A DNA stretch of 64,000 nucleotides from Argopecten irradians (taxonomy: Eukaryota; Mollusca; Bivalvia; Pectinida; Pectinidae): NCBI RefSeq assembly GCF_041381155.1, contig NC_091147.1, forward strand, positions 30,291,349 to 30,355,348, read 5' to 3'. This document shows, piece after piece, positions 1 through 11,200 of the stretch (positions are counted from its first letter, which is position 1; each line of letters begins with the position of its first letter). The translations under genes and the position numbers were made by a program. The notes below the pieces were generated by a model that did no database searches, had not been told where the DNA came from, and saw only the letters and a program-made list of their open reading frames with translations.

Positions 1-1324
1 GGGGTCAGAGCCAAAATTTATACAAGTTCTGTTCCCCTTCCGCCAAGGATGTTTCTGGCCAAATTTGGTTACAATCCATGCAGAACTCTAGGACAAGTAA
101 CGATTTATAGGATTTACCTCTATTTCCCCTATTGGGCCCCGCCTCTCCTGCCCCCCAGGGGGTCAGAGCCAAAATTTATACAAGTTCTGTTCCCCTTCCA
201 CCAAGGATGTTTCTGGCCAAATTTGGTTACAATCCATGCAGAACTATAGGACAAGTAGCGACTAATAGGATTTACCTCTATTTCCCCTATTGGGCCCCAC
301 CCCTCCTGCCCCCGTGGGGTCAGAGCCAAAATTTATACAAGTTCTGTTCCCCTTCCCCCTAGGATGTTTCTGGCCAAATTTGATTACAATCCATGCAGAA
401 CTCTAGGACAAGTAGCGATTTATAGGATTTACCTCTATTTCCCCTATTGGGCCCCGCCCCTCCTGCCCCCAGGGGGTCAGAGCCAAAATTTATACAAGTT
501 CTGTTCCCCTTCCGCCAAGGATGTTTGTGGCCAAATTTGGTTACAATCCATGCAGAACTCTAGGACAAGTAGCGATTTATAGGATTTACCTCTATTTCCC
601 CTATTGGGCCCCGCCCCTCCTGCCCCCAGGGGGTCAGAGCCAAAATTTATACAAGTTCTGTTCCCCTTCCACCAAGGATGTTTCTGGCCAAATTTGGTTA
701 CAATCCATGCAGAACTATAGGACAAGTAGCGACTAATAGGATTTACCTCTATTTCCCCTATTGGGCCCCACCCCTCCTGCCCCCAGGGGGTCAGAGCCAA
801 AATTTATACAAGTTCTGTTCCCCTTCCACCAAGGATGTTTCTGGCCAAATTTGGTTACAATCCATGCAGAACTCTAGGACAAGTAGCGATTAATAAGATT
901 TACCTCTATTTCCCCTATTGGGCCCCACCCCTCCTGCCCCCGTGGGGTCAGAGCCAAAATTTATACAAGTTCTGTTCCCCTTCCGCCAACGATGTTTCTG
1001 GCCAAATTTGATTACAATCCATGCAGAACTCTAGGACAACTAGCGTTTTATAGGATTTACCTTTATTTTCCCTATTGGGCTCCGCCCCTCCTGCCCCCGG
1101 GGGGTCAGAGCCAAAATTTATACAAGTTCTGTTCCCCTTCCCCAAAGGATGTTTGTGGCCAAATTTGGTTACAATCCATGCAGAACTCTATGACTAGTAG
1201 CGATTTAAAGGAAATGTTGACGGACGGACGACGGACGACGACGGACGACGGACGACGGACGGACGACGGACGACGGACGCCGCGCCATGACATAAGCTCA
1301 CCGGCCCTTCGGGCCAGGTGAGCT
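1..1324 (-). mobile_element. Pearl-like element A: 157-bp tandem array, ACGG microsatellite, terminal palindrome (left end outside window)
   Basis: Eight monomers with a 157-158 bp period are marked by ATGTTT at 49, 207, 364, 521, 678, 835, 992 and 1149. The array runs into an ACGG/ACGACGG microsatellite (1219-1279). It ends in a palindrome at 1295-1324 with arms AGCTCACC/GGTGAGCT around an inner GGCCC/GGGCC hairpin. This order (tandem core, ACGG microsatellite, palindrome) is that of bivalve pearl elements, regarded as non-autonomous Helitron/Helentron-type transposons. No transposase is encoded; open frames here are repeat shadows. Taking the palindrome as the head, the element lies on the - strand and starts outside the window. 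Confidence 0.85.
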
Positions 1325-2344
1325 AAAAATCTTCTTCTGAAATTCCAGAAATGGTAGAATCAAATACTCTTCATAGATTGAAAGGTCTTGAGGTCCTTTA
1401 CAATAATTGTGAATTATATGACCCTTGGGTCTCACGTTCCCCCTTGGGGAGGGGGTCAAGTTTACTATAGTTTATATAGGGAAAAGACATTTTTGAGCAT
1501 TATTTGGTCGTTTGTAGTAGGAAATAAGTCACATGTTGTCAGAATTATCAGTATGAGATAGCCATTGAATCCTATTGAAAAAATTTCAACGATTGAAACC
1601 CAGGGGCCTGAGGGTATGGGGCCAAAAAAGGTCAAATAGCCTAAAATTTAAAAAATCTTCTTCTGAAATTCCAGAAATGGTAGAATCAAATACTCTTCAT
1701 AGATTGAAAGGTCTTGAGGTCCTTTACAAAAATTGTGAATTATATGACCCTTGGGTCTCGCGTTCCCCCTTGGGGAGGGGGTCAAGTTTACTATAGTTTA
1801 TATAGTAAAAAGACATTTTTGAGCATTATTTGGTCAAATGTTGTCAGAATTATCCTTATGAAATGGCCATTGAATCATATATACAAATATTCCATGACTG
1901 ACCCCCAGGGGCCTTAGGGGCGGGGCCAAAAGGGAGTCAAATAGGCTAAAACTTCAAAAATCTTCTTCTGAAATTCTGGAACTGGTACAATGAAATACTC
2001 TTCATAGATGGAAAGGTCTTGAGGTCCTTTACAAAAATTGTGAATTATATGACCCTTGGGTCTCATGTTTCCTCCTGTGGAGGGGGGTCAAGTTTACTTT
2101 AATTTATATAGAAAAAAACACATTTATGAACATTATTTGCTTTTTTTTTCATAGGAAATTATTCAAACTGGGTTAGAATTATTAGCCTGAAATATCATTT
2201 TAACACCATATCCATATTGGTCCTGGCTGACTCCAGGGACCAGAGGGGCGGGGCCAAAATTGGTCAAAATGGTTAAAATTTCAAAATTCTTCTGAATTCA
2301 CAGGTTTGATGGAACCAAATAATATTTTTCGTTTTTCCTTTTTT
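1325..2344. repeat. ~310-bp tandem satellite, part 1
   Basis: Three diverged units begin with AAAATCTTCTTCTGAAATTC near 1325, 1652 and 1957, giving a period of about 305-327 bp. Each carries a G/C-rich block (TTGGGGAGGGGGTCAAG) and an AT-rich half. No coding capacity. A single dispersed unit recurs on the opposite strand near 22.6 kb, so the sequence is a mobile or dispersed family rather than a purely local satellite. Confidence 0.8.
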
Positions 2345-2535
2345 AGGTCATCTGATCCGAAGGGTCAGGATGACCTATTGTCATCATGCACCGTCCGTCG
2401 TCGTGAGCCGTCCGCCGTGCGCCGTCCGCTGTGCGCTGTCCGCCATGCGCCATCAGCTGTGCGGCGTCCCCGGTGCGCCATAAGTAAACTTTTCATTCAA
2501 ACAACTTCTTCTCAATAACCGAAAGGCCCAGGTTA
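2345..2535 (+). mobile_element. Truncated head of pearl-like element B inserted in the satellite
   Basis: A palindrome (2345-2376, arms AGGTCATC/GATGACCT) is followed by a GTCCGYCGTGCGCC microsatellite (about 2391-2480) and the start of the B body. It is then cut off where the 310-bp satellite resumes. The complete version of the same head is at about 3222-3340. It has the pearl head architecture but no tandem core. Confidence 0.7.
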
Positions 2536-3221
2536 AAAGAAATATGACCCTTGGGTCTCACGTTCCCCCCTGGGGAGGGGGTCAAGTTTACTATAGTTTA
2601 TATAGGGAAAAGACATTTTTGAGCATGATTTGGTCATTTGTAATAGGAAATAAGGCAAATGTTGTCATAATTATCAGTATGAGATGGCCATAGAATCCTA
2701 TTAAAAAAAATTCAACGACTGAACCCCAGGGGCCTGAGGGGTCTAGCTAAAAAGGGTCAATTAGCCCAAAACTTCAAAAATCTTCTTCTGAAATTCCAGT
2801 AATGGTAGAATCAAATACTCTTCATAGATTGAAAGGTCTTGAGATCGTTTACATAAATTGTGAATTATATGACCCTTGGGTCTCACGTTCCCCCCTTGGA
2901 AGGGGGTCAAGTTTACTATAGTTTATATAGGGAAAAGACATTTTTGAGCATTATTTGGTCATTTGTAATAGGAAATAAGTCAAATGTTGTCAGAATTATC
3001 AGTATGAGATAGCCATTGAATCCTATTGAAAAAATTTCACCGATTGAAACCCAGGGGCCTGAGGGTATGGGGCCAAAAAACACCATAACACCATATCCAT
3101 ATTGGTCCTGGCTGACCCCAGTGACCAGAGGGGCGGGGCCAAAATTGGTCAAAATGGTTAAAATTTCAAAATTCTTCTTCTGAATTCACAGGTTTGATGG
3201 AACCAAATAATATTATTCGTT
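2536..3221. repeat. ~310-bp tandem satellite, part 2
   Basis: Two further units (from about 2540 and 2777) and a hybrid third unit (about 3083-3221) whose G/C-rich segment matches 2200-2340. The junction near 3083 joins two variant units, as expected from unequal exchange or a deletion. No gene is seen. Confidence 0.75.
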
Positions 3222-5566
3222 TTTCCTTTAAAAAGGGTCAGGATGACCTATTGTCATCATGCACCGTCCGTCGTCGTGCGTCGTCCGCCATGCGCCATCA
3301 GCCGTGCGGCGTCCCCGGTGTGCCGTGAGTAAACTTTTCATTCAAACAGCATGCTTGGATGAAGGGCTACCAAGTTTGTTCAAATCAATGACCTTGATCT
3401 TCATTCAAGGTCACAGGGGTCAAAAATGCTAAAATCTTTAAACGACATTTCCTCAATAACCAGAAGGCCCAGGGTACTGATATTGGGCTTATAGCATGCT
3501 GGGAGGAAGGGCTACCAAGTTTGTTCAAATGAATGACCTTGATCTTCATTTAAGGTCAATGGGGTCAAATAGGCTAAAATCCTTTAAATGACTTCTTTTC
3601 AAGAACCAAAAGGCTCAGGGTACTGATATTGGGCATGTGACCTGCTGGGATGAAGAGCTACCAAGTTTGTTCAAATGAATGACCTTGACCTTCATTTAAG
3701 GTCACAGGGGTCAAATAGGCTAAAATTTTAACATGACTTCTTGTGAATAACTAAGAGGCATAGAGACCTGATATTGTGCCCCTGACATGCTGGAATGAAG
3801 GGCTATCAAGTTTGTTCAAATCAATGACCTTGACCTTCATTCAAGGTCACAGGGATCAAAAAGGCAAAAATATTCAAACCTCTTCTTCTCAAGAACCAGA
3901 AGGCTCAGGTATTGATTTTGAGCCTGTAGTATGCTGGGATGAAGGGCTACTGAGTTTGTTCAAATGAATGACCTTGACCTTCATTCAAGGTCACAGGGGT
4001 CAAATAGGCTAAAATCCTTTAAATGACTACTGATATTAGGCATGTGACCTGCTGGGATGAAGAGCTACCAAGTTTGTTCAAATGAATAACCATGACCTTC
4101 ATTTAAGGTCACAGGGGTCAAATAGGCTAAAAATTTTACACGACTTCTTGTAAGTAACTAAGAGGCCTAAAGACCTGATATTGGGCCCCTGATATGCTGG
4201 AATGAAGGGCTATCAAGTTTGTTCAAATCAATGACCTTGACATTCATTAAATGTCACAGGGGTTAAAGAGGCTAAAATCTTCAAACCTCTTCTTCTCAAG
4301 AACCAGAAGGCCCAGGGTATTGATCTTGAGCCTGTAACATGTTGGGAGGAAGATCTACCAAGTTTGTTCAAATAAATGACCTTGACCTTCATTTAAAGTC
4401 ACAGGGGTCAAATAGGCTAAAATCCTTTAAATGACTTCTTTTCAAGAACCGAAAGGCTCAGGGTACTGATATTAGGCATGTGACCTGCAGGGATGAAGGG
4501 CTACCAAGTTTGTTCAAATGAATGACATTTACCTTCATTTAAAGTCACAGGGGTCAAATAGGCAAACATTTTACACGACTTGTGAATAACTAAGAGGCCA
4601 AGAGACCTGATATTGGGCCCCTGAAATGCTGGAATGAAGGGATATCAAGTTTGTTCAAACGAATGACCTTGACCTTCATTCAAGGTCACAGGGGTCAAAT
4701 AGGCTGAAATCTTTAAACAACTTCTTCTCAAGAACCAGAAGGCCCAGGGTACTGATATTGGGCATGTAGCATGCTGGGATGAAGGGGCTACCAAGTGTGT
4801 TCAAATGATAGCCTTGACCTTCATTCAAGGTCACAACGGTCAAATAGGCTAAAATCCTTCAAACATCTTTTAAAGAACCGAAAGGCTCAGGGTTCTAATA
4901 TTGGGCCAACAACATGCTGGGATGAAGGGCCAAGTTGTTCAAATGAATGACTTTGACCTTCATTCAAGGTCACAGGGGTAAAATAGGCTAAAATCTTTAA
5001 ATGACTTCTTCTCAAGAACCAAAAGGTCCAGGATACTCATATTGGGCCTGCAGCATGCTGGGATAAAAGGATACGAAGCTTGTTCAAATCAATGACCTTT
5101 ACCTTCATTCAAGGTCACAGGGGTCAAATAGGTTGAAGTCTTTAAACGACTTCTTTTCAAGAACCAAAAGGCTCAGGATACTCATATTGGGCTTGCAGCA
5201 TGCTGGGATGAAGGGCTACCAAGTTAGCTCAAATGAATGACCTTGACCTTCATTCAAGGACCTGCTGGGATGAAGAGCTACCAAGTTTGTTCAAATGAAT
5301 GACCTTGACCTTCATACAAGGTTACAGGGGTCAAATAGGCTAAAATCTTGAAATTACTTTTTTTGTGAATAACTAAGAGGCTTAGAGACCTGATATTGGG
5401 CCTGTGACATGCTGGGATGAAGGGCTACCATATTTGTTTTTAAAAAAAAAATGACCTTGATCTTCATTCAAGATCACAGGGGTCAAAATGGCAAAAATAT
5501 TTAAATGACTATGTTATATTGTGCCAATAGTCAGATGACCGTTAAGGCCCATGGGCCTCTGGTTTT
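3222..5566 (+). mobile_element. Pearl-like element B: ~145-bp array rich in AGGTCA half-sites
   Basis: The head is a partial palindrome plus CCGTCCGTCGTCGTGCG microsatellite (3222-3330). About 15 monomers of roughly 145 bp follow, each holding TGACCTTGACCTTCAT and then CAAGGTCA. The tail is a hairpin AGGCCC-AT-GGGCCT (5545-5558) followed by CTGG and a T run. Monomers near 5260 and 4030 are partly deleted. The tail abuts the head palindrome of element C with only a short T tract between, consistent with insertion at T-runs. Fragments recur at 20.9 kb and 23.4 kb. Confidence 0.8.
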
Positions 5567-5569
5567 TTT

Positions 5570-7053
5570 AGCCCACCATCTGATGATGGTGGGCTATTCA
5601 AATCGCTTTTTGTCCGTGGTCCGTCGTCCGTCCTTCCGTCCGTCCGTTCTTGTTACCGCTATTTCTCAGAAAGTACTGAAGGGATCTTTTTTAAATTTCA
5701 CATGTAGGTTCCCCTAGGGGTCTACCTGTGCATATTGTATTTTGGGACCAATCAGTCAACAAGATGGCCGACAGGCCGCCATCTTTGATTTTGATAGTTA
5801 AAGTTTGTTACTGCTATTTCTCAGAAAGTACTGAAGGGATCTTTCTCAAATTTCACATGTAGGTTCCCCTAGAGCTCTGGTTTTGCATATTGAATTTTGG
5901 GACCAATCGGTCAACAAGATGGCCGACAGGCCGCCATCTTGGATTTTGACAATTGAAGTTTGTTACCGCTATTTCTCAAAATGTACTAAAGGAATCTGTG
6001 TCAAATTGCATAATCAGGTTCCCCTAGGGGTCTAGTTTTGCATATTGCATTTTGGGACCAATCAGTCAACAAGATGGCCGACAGGCCGCCATCTTGGATT
6101 TTGATAATTAAAGTTTGTTACCACTATTTCTCAGAAAGTGTTGAAGGGATTCTTCTCAAATTTCACATGTAGGTTCCCCTAGGGCTCTAGTTATGCATAT
6201 TGATTTTTTGTTACCGATCGGTGAACAAGATGGCCGACAGGACGCCATATTGGATTTTGACAATTAAAGTTTGTTACCGCAATTTCTCAAAAAGTACTGA
6301 GGAGATCTGTGTCAAATTGCATGTGCAGGTTCCCCTAGGGGTCTTGTTGTGCATATCGTATTTTCAGACCGATCGGTCAACAAGATGGCCGGCAGGCCAC
6401 CATCTTGGATTTAGATAATTAAAAATTGTTACCGCTATTTCTCAGAAGGTCTTGAAGGGATTCTTCTCAAATTTCACATGTAGGTTCCCCTAAGGCCCTA
6501 GTTGTGCATATTGCATTTTGGGACTGATTGCTCAACATTGTTACAATATGGCTGACACGCCGCCATCTTGGATTTTGACAATTGAAGTTTGTTACCGCTA
6601 TTTCTCAAAAAGTACTGATGGGAGTTGTCTTTTATGTGCAGGTTCCCGTAGGTCCCTGATCATGCATATTGCATTTTGGTACCGATCGATGAACAAGATG
6701 GCCGACAGGCTGCCATCTTGAATTTGGATAGTTGAAGCTTGTTACCACTATTTCTCAGAAAGTACTGAAGTGGTATGTCTCAAATTTTATATGTAAGTTC
6801 CACTAGGACCTTAGTTGTGTATATTGCATTTTCGGGCTGATCGTCAAAAAGATGGCCGACAGGTAGCCATCATGGATTTTGATAATTGAAGTTTGTTACT
6901 GTTATGTATCTCAGAAAGTACTCAAAGGATCTTTCTCCATATGTAGTAATAAGTAGTGAAAGTTTGAAAAGCAGAGAAAAGATCCCTCTTTCGTTTGTCA
7001 GACATAGATCATTCTTTGGTGGGCGCCAAGATCCCTCTGGGATCTCTTGTTTT
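5570..7053 (+). mobile_element. Pearl-like element C (complete, + orientation)
   Basis: Head palindrome 5570-5595 (arms AGCCCACCATC/GATGGTGGGCT), CCGT microsatellite 5612-5648, then about 8 monomers of ~155 bp. Each monomer contains an AAGATGGCCG...CGGCCATCTT inverted pair. The tail hairpin AGATCCC-TCT-GGGATCT (7029-7045) is followed by CTTG and TTTT. A second, more homogeneous copy is at 57743-59570 in the opposite orientation. No protein is encoded. Confidence 0.85.
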
Positions 7054-7280
7054 CAATACATACTGAACTGAAATCAAGGCTTAAATTAGGGGGAGGGGCA
7101 CTTATGGGTATAGGGGTGCTTATTGGGTCAAATAGAGACCATACATGTACTTATAATATAGAGAAAGCTGTTCCGTACATCACAGCCGTTTTCGGTTTCA
7201 AAAGGTAATCGGATCAATTGCAATATATTGATAGTCCTATTTATTGTTACACCCCTAAATTTGATCCCAATCATAATTTT
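7054..7280. other. Unassigned non-coding stretch
   Basis: No gene or repeat recognised between the tail of pearl C and the 31-bp array. It is probably intronic sequence of the host gene whose exon starts at 7533. Confidence 0.4.
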
Positions 7281-7532
7281 TGTACAGGAATTTACCCAGC
7301 TTGTGACTACTTGGACTGGAATTTACCCAGCTTGTGACTTCTTGTACAGGAATTTACCCAGCTTGTGACTTCTTGTACAGGAATTTACCCAGATTGCGAC
7401 TTCTTGTACAGGAATTTACCCAGATTGTGACTTCTTGTACAGGAATTTACACAGATTGTGACTTCTTGTACAGGAATTTGCACTAATCGAGACTTGTTCC
7501 AGGAAATGATAAGGATTATGACTTGTTTACAG
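7281..7532 (+). repeat. 31-bp tandem repeat that copies the splice acceptor of the next exon
   Basis: About seven units of 31 bp (TGTACAGGAATTTACCCAGC plus TTGTGACTTCT) run from 7281 to about 7490. They degrade into two looser units before the acceptor ACTTGTTTACAG at 7521-7532. Each unit resembles the exon boundary itself: pyrimidine-rich GACTTCTTGTACAG followed by GAATTT, against GACTTGTTTACAG followed by GAATTT at the real exon. The array therefore seems to have grown from a duplicated intron/exon junction. Confidence 0.75.
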
Positions 7533-7622
7533 GAATTTGCCCCATCAGATGAAGAGCTTGCTGCCTATAGGAAAGGAGAGGTCTGGGACCCTGACAAAGC
7601 CAAAGAATTAGCCAAACAAAAG
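7533..7622 (+). CDS. Host gene, internal exon (function unknown)
   Basis: A 90-bp exon between an AG acceptor (7531-7532) and a GT donor (7623-7624) encodes 30 residues in phase 0. The peptide is charged and helical in character: it begins [18 protein letters not shown] and continues with Asp/Lys-rich sequence. It joins in phase to the exon at 8512. Earlier exons are not visible; they would lie beyond the repeats or outside the window. The lysine-rich, low-hydrophobic composition suggests a nuclear or RNA-processing protein, but I do not recognise the family. Confidence 0.6.
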
Positions 7623-7842
7623 GTACAAAATACTGCCACAAAAAAAGTGACAAAATGAGATAATGTATTTCTTACAAAGCCAGTGAAATGGCCAAACAAA
7701 AATTACAGCCACAAAACGGTCACAAAATAAAATATTGTTTTTCTTACAAAGCCAGAGAAATAGCCTAACAAACTTATTACTAAGTGCAGATTTTGACCAT
7801 ATGTAATATTGACTATGCGTTTTCTAAGTATTCCAAATTTTT

Positions 7843-8400
7843 AGGTGACCTGACCATAGGTCATGGTGACCTATTTTTCTAATCTTTTGTCTGTCGTGCG
7901 TTGGCTGTTAACATTTCCTTGTGAACACAATAAACTTAAATAGATATGCACCAAACTTAATGAAACTTTGTATTTAGACTAACATTTGAAAGATCTTGAA
8001 TAATTTGGAAAATGGGCTTGATTCGATTTAAATAACAGTTATTGTCCTTTGCAATAATAATTATTATTGGACCTTTTGAACACAAGAACTTGGGTAAATA
8101 TTCACCAAAATTAGCGAAACATTGTACGCAGACTCTGACTAACATTAGAAAACAAGTATGAAAAATGTTCTTATTCCATTGTAACTGATGGAGTTATTTC
8201 CAATTGCAATAATATTTATTATTGGAACTTGTGAACATTTTTACTTGAGTCAATATTCACTGAACTTCATGAAATTTTGATTGCAGACTAAAAAATGAAA
8301 AATTTTTGGCCAGTTTGAATATTGGCATGCATATTGATTTGATTGTAAGTGACGGAGTTATTGCCCTTTGTAATAATCATTTTCGGACTGCACAAGTTAA
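7843..8400 (+). mobile_element. Pearl-like element D inside the intron
   Basis: The head palindrome at 7843-7872 has arms AGGTGACC/GGTGACCT with an inner TGACC-ATA-GGTCA hairpin. A TTTGTCTGTCGTGCGTTGG tract follows, then two to three ~155-bp monomers marked by GACTAACATT at about 7977 and 8137 and GCAGACTAAA near 8284. It has the same architecture as A-C with a different monomer and a much reduced microsatellite. The right end was not located; the next exon starts at 8512. Confidence 0.6.
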
Positions 8401-8511
8401 TACATGTATGTATTTGCATAAACCCATTTACAAATTCCAGTTTATGATGAGATATTGGGCTGGATACATGATTGATGTAAATTACTCTCATGCATACTGT
8501 CCTCTTTATAG

Positions 8512-8668
8512 GAAATGAATAGACTGTCGGAGGAAGCAGAAGCAAGAATAAAACATCCAAAAATGATGCCCTCTTCAAACTATCAGGACAAGTACAAACA
8601 TCTTATAGGTGATGAGGCTGCCAAGAAGGCGGCTAGAACTACTACAGCCAATAAGGCATATGGATTTG
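8512..8668 (+). CDS. Host gene, second visible exon
   Basis: A 157-bp exon between acceptor CCTCTTTATAG and donor GTAAGC. It continues the reading frame of 7533-7622 and leaves one extra base (phase 1), which the exon at 11201 completes. It encodes about 52 residues starting EMNRLSEEAEARIKHPKM and ending TTTANKAYGF. The composition is charged, with no signal or membrane segment. Splice-site fit and frame continuity across three exons are the main support. Family not recognised. Confidence 0.65.
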
Positions 8669-8692
8669 GTAAGCTTCAATGGCTATTTTAAG

Positions 8693-10786
8693 TAATTAGC
8701 CACCTGTTTTATGTGGTCAGAATTTGTCCAATCTATATAGTGTACCTTTTGTAATTGACCACCTCTTTCCTGTGGTCAGCCTTTATCAAGTCCAGTGTAC
8801 CTTTTGTAATTGACTAACTCTTTCCTGTGGTCAGCCTTTGTCCAGTCCAGTATACCTTTTGTAATTGACCACCTCTTTCCTGTGGTCAGCCTTTGTCAAG
8901 TCCAGTGTATCTTTTGTGATTGATCACCACTTTCCTGTGGTCAGCGTTTGTCCAGTCCAGTATACCTTTTGTAATTGACCACCTCTTTCCTGTGGTCAGC
9001 CTTCGTCAAGTCCAGTGTACCTTTTGTAATTGACCACCTCATTCCTGTGGTCAGCCTTTGTCAAGTCCATTGTACCTTTTGTAATTGACCACCTTTTTCC
9101 TGTGGTCAGCCTTTGTCAAGTCCAGTGTATCTTTTGTAATTGATCACCTCTTTCTTGTGGTCAGCCTTTGTCAAGTCCAATGTACCTTTTGTAATTGACC
9201 AACTTTTTCCTGTGGTCAGCCTTTGCCCAGTTCAGTATACCTTTTGTTATTGGTCACCTCATTCCTTTGGTCAGCCTTTGTCAAGTCCAGTGTACCTTTT
9301 GTAATTGACCAACTCTTTCCTGTGGTCAGCCTTTGTCCAGTCCAGTACACCTTTTGTAATTGACCACCTCTTTCCTGTGGTCAGCCTTTGTCAAGTCCAG
9401 TGTACCTTTTGTAATTGATCACATCTTTCCTGTGGTCAGTCTTTGTCAAGTCCAAGGTACCTTTTGTAATTGATCACCTCTTTCCTGTGATCAGCCTTTG
9501 TCCAGTCCAGTGTACCTTTTGTAATTGACCACCTTTTTCCTGTGGTCAGCCTTTGTCAAGTCCAATGTATCTTTTGTAATTGACCAACTCTTTCCTGTGG
9601 TCAGCCTTTGTCCAGTCAAGTGTATCTTTTGTAATTGACCAACTCTTTCCTGTGGTCAGCCTTTGTCAAGTCCAGTGTATCTTTTGTAATTGACCAACTC
9701 TTTCCTGTGGTCAGCCGTTGTCCAGTCCAGTTAACCTTCTGTAATTGACCACCTCTTTCCTGTTGTCAGCCTTTATCCAGTCCAGTGAACCTTCTGTAAT
9801 TGATCACCTCTTTCATGTGGTCAGCCTTTGTCCAGTCCAGTGTACCTTTTGTAATTGACCACCTTTTTCCTGTTGTTAGCCTTTGTCCAGTCCAGTATAC
9901 CTTTTGAAATTGACCACCTCTTTCCTGTGGTCAGCCTTTGTCAAGTCCAGTGTACCTTTTGTAATTGATCACCTCTTTCCTGTGGTCAGCCTTCGTCCAG
10001 TCCAGTGTACCTTTTGTTATTGGTAACCTCATTCCTGTGGTCAGCCTTTGTCAAGTCCAGTGTACCTTCTGTAATTGACCACCTCTTCCATGTGGTCAGA
10101 CTTTGTCAAGTCAGTGTACCTTTTGTAATTGACCACCTTTTTCCTGTGGTCAGCCGTTGTCCAGTCCAGTTAACCTTCTGTAATTGACCACCTCTTTCCT
10201 GTTGTCAGCCTTTATCCAGTCCAGTGAACCTTCTGTAATTGATCACCTCTTTCATGTGGTCACCTTTTTCCTGTGGTTAGCCTTTGTCAAGTTCAGTGTA
10301 CCTTTTGTAATTGACCACCTCTTTCCTGTGGTCAGCCTTTGTCCAGTCCTGTGTACCTTTTGTAATGGATCACCTCTTTCCTGTTGTCAGCCGTTGTCCA
10401 GTCCAGTGAACCTTCTGTAATTGACCACCTCTTTCCTGTTGTCAGCCTTTATCCAGTCCAGTGAACCTTCTGTAATTGATCACCTCTTTCATGTGGTCAG
10501 CCTTTGTCAAGTCCAGTGTACCTTTTGTAATTGATCACCTCTTTCCTGTGGTCAGCCTTTATCAAGTCAAGTGTTCCTTTAATTATTGACCACCTCTTTC
10601 CTGTGGTCAGCCTTTGTCCAGTCCAGTATACCTTTTGTAATTGACCACCTCTTTCCTGTGGTCAGCCTTTGTCAAGTCCAGTGTACCTTTTGTAATTGAT
10701 CACCTCTTTCCTGTGGTCAGCCTTTGTCCAGTCCAGTGTACCTTTTGTAATTGATCACCTCTTTCATGTGGTCAGTAGCCATGCAT
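8693..10786 (+). repeat. 55-bp minisatellite, about 38 copies, inside an intron
   Basis: The unit GTGGTCAGCCTTTGTCAAGT-CCAGTGTACCTTTTGTAATT-GACCACCTCTTTCCT repeats head to tail for 2.1 kb. It has 5-15% divergence and minor higher-order patterns (alternating GTCAAG/GTCCAG variants). Each unit holds an inverted pair TGACCAC/GTGGTCA, and the tract CTCTTTCCTGTGGTCAG reads like a 3' splice site. It fills most of the intron between exons 8512-8668 and 11201-11370. Open frames in it are repeat artefacts. Confidence 0.9.
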
Positions 10787-11200
10787 GGTTGACTTGGATT
10801 ATTACACGGGTAAGTGAAGCACTGGGAGGCAGGAATGTTACTGTGAACAATTCCAGTTGTTTTGTCAATACCATATTCGATCCAATAGGCTCCCCCATCC
10901 CTGTAAGTGCCTCTCACCTTTCTGAGCCTTAGTTTCAGCTACCCCGACTTAAATACAGACTTTGACTATGAAAACTATAGGTTTCTCTGTTTGATTTCAT
11001 TTGCAAAGCACCTTTTCATGTTTTCAATTTGGGCGCCTATTGGATTGAATAGGTAATGTAGTTTAGACTGAGTCTTCTGTACTTTTATAGTTACAATGTA
11101 TTTAATGTATAATAATATTTTTTTTATTATGCATAATTTTACTGTCATTTGGTTACTACAGAGAAATTTCTCACGTTCAATATGTTTCTGTACCTTTCAG

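Noticed and set aside
49..1321. Series of overlapping 66-110 residue frames on both strands
   Set aside because: They are translations of the 157-bp pearl A monomer, spaced by its period, and end in the microsatellite.
8693..10786. CRISPR-like regular repeats
   Set aside because: Head-to-tail 55-bp units without unique spacers, in an intron of a eukaryotic gene.
10717..10917. Possible - strand exon with cysteines (YWIEYGIDKTTG...) after a CTTACAG acceptor
   Set aside because: Only about 45 residues, no matching donor or neighbouring exon on that strand, and it runs into the 55-bp array; kept as a curiosity.
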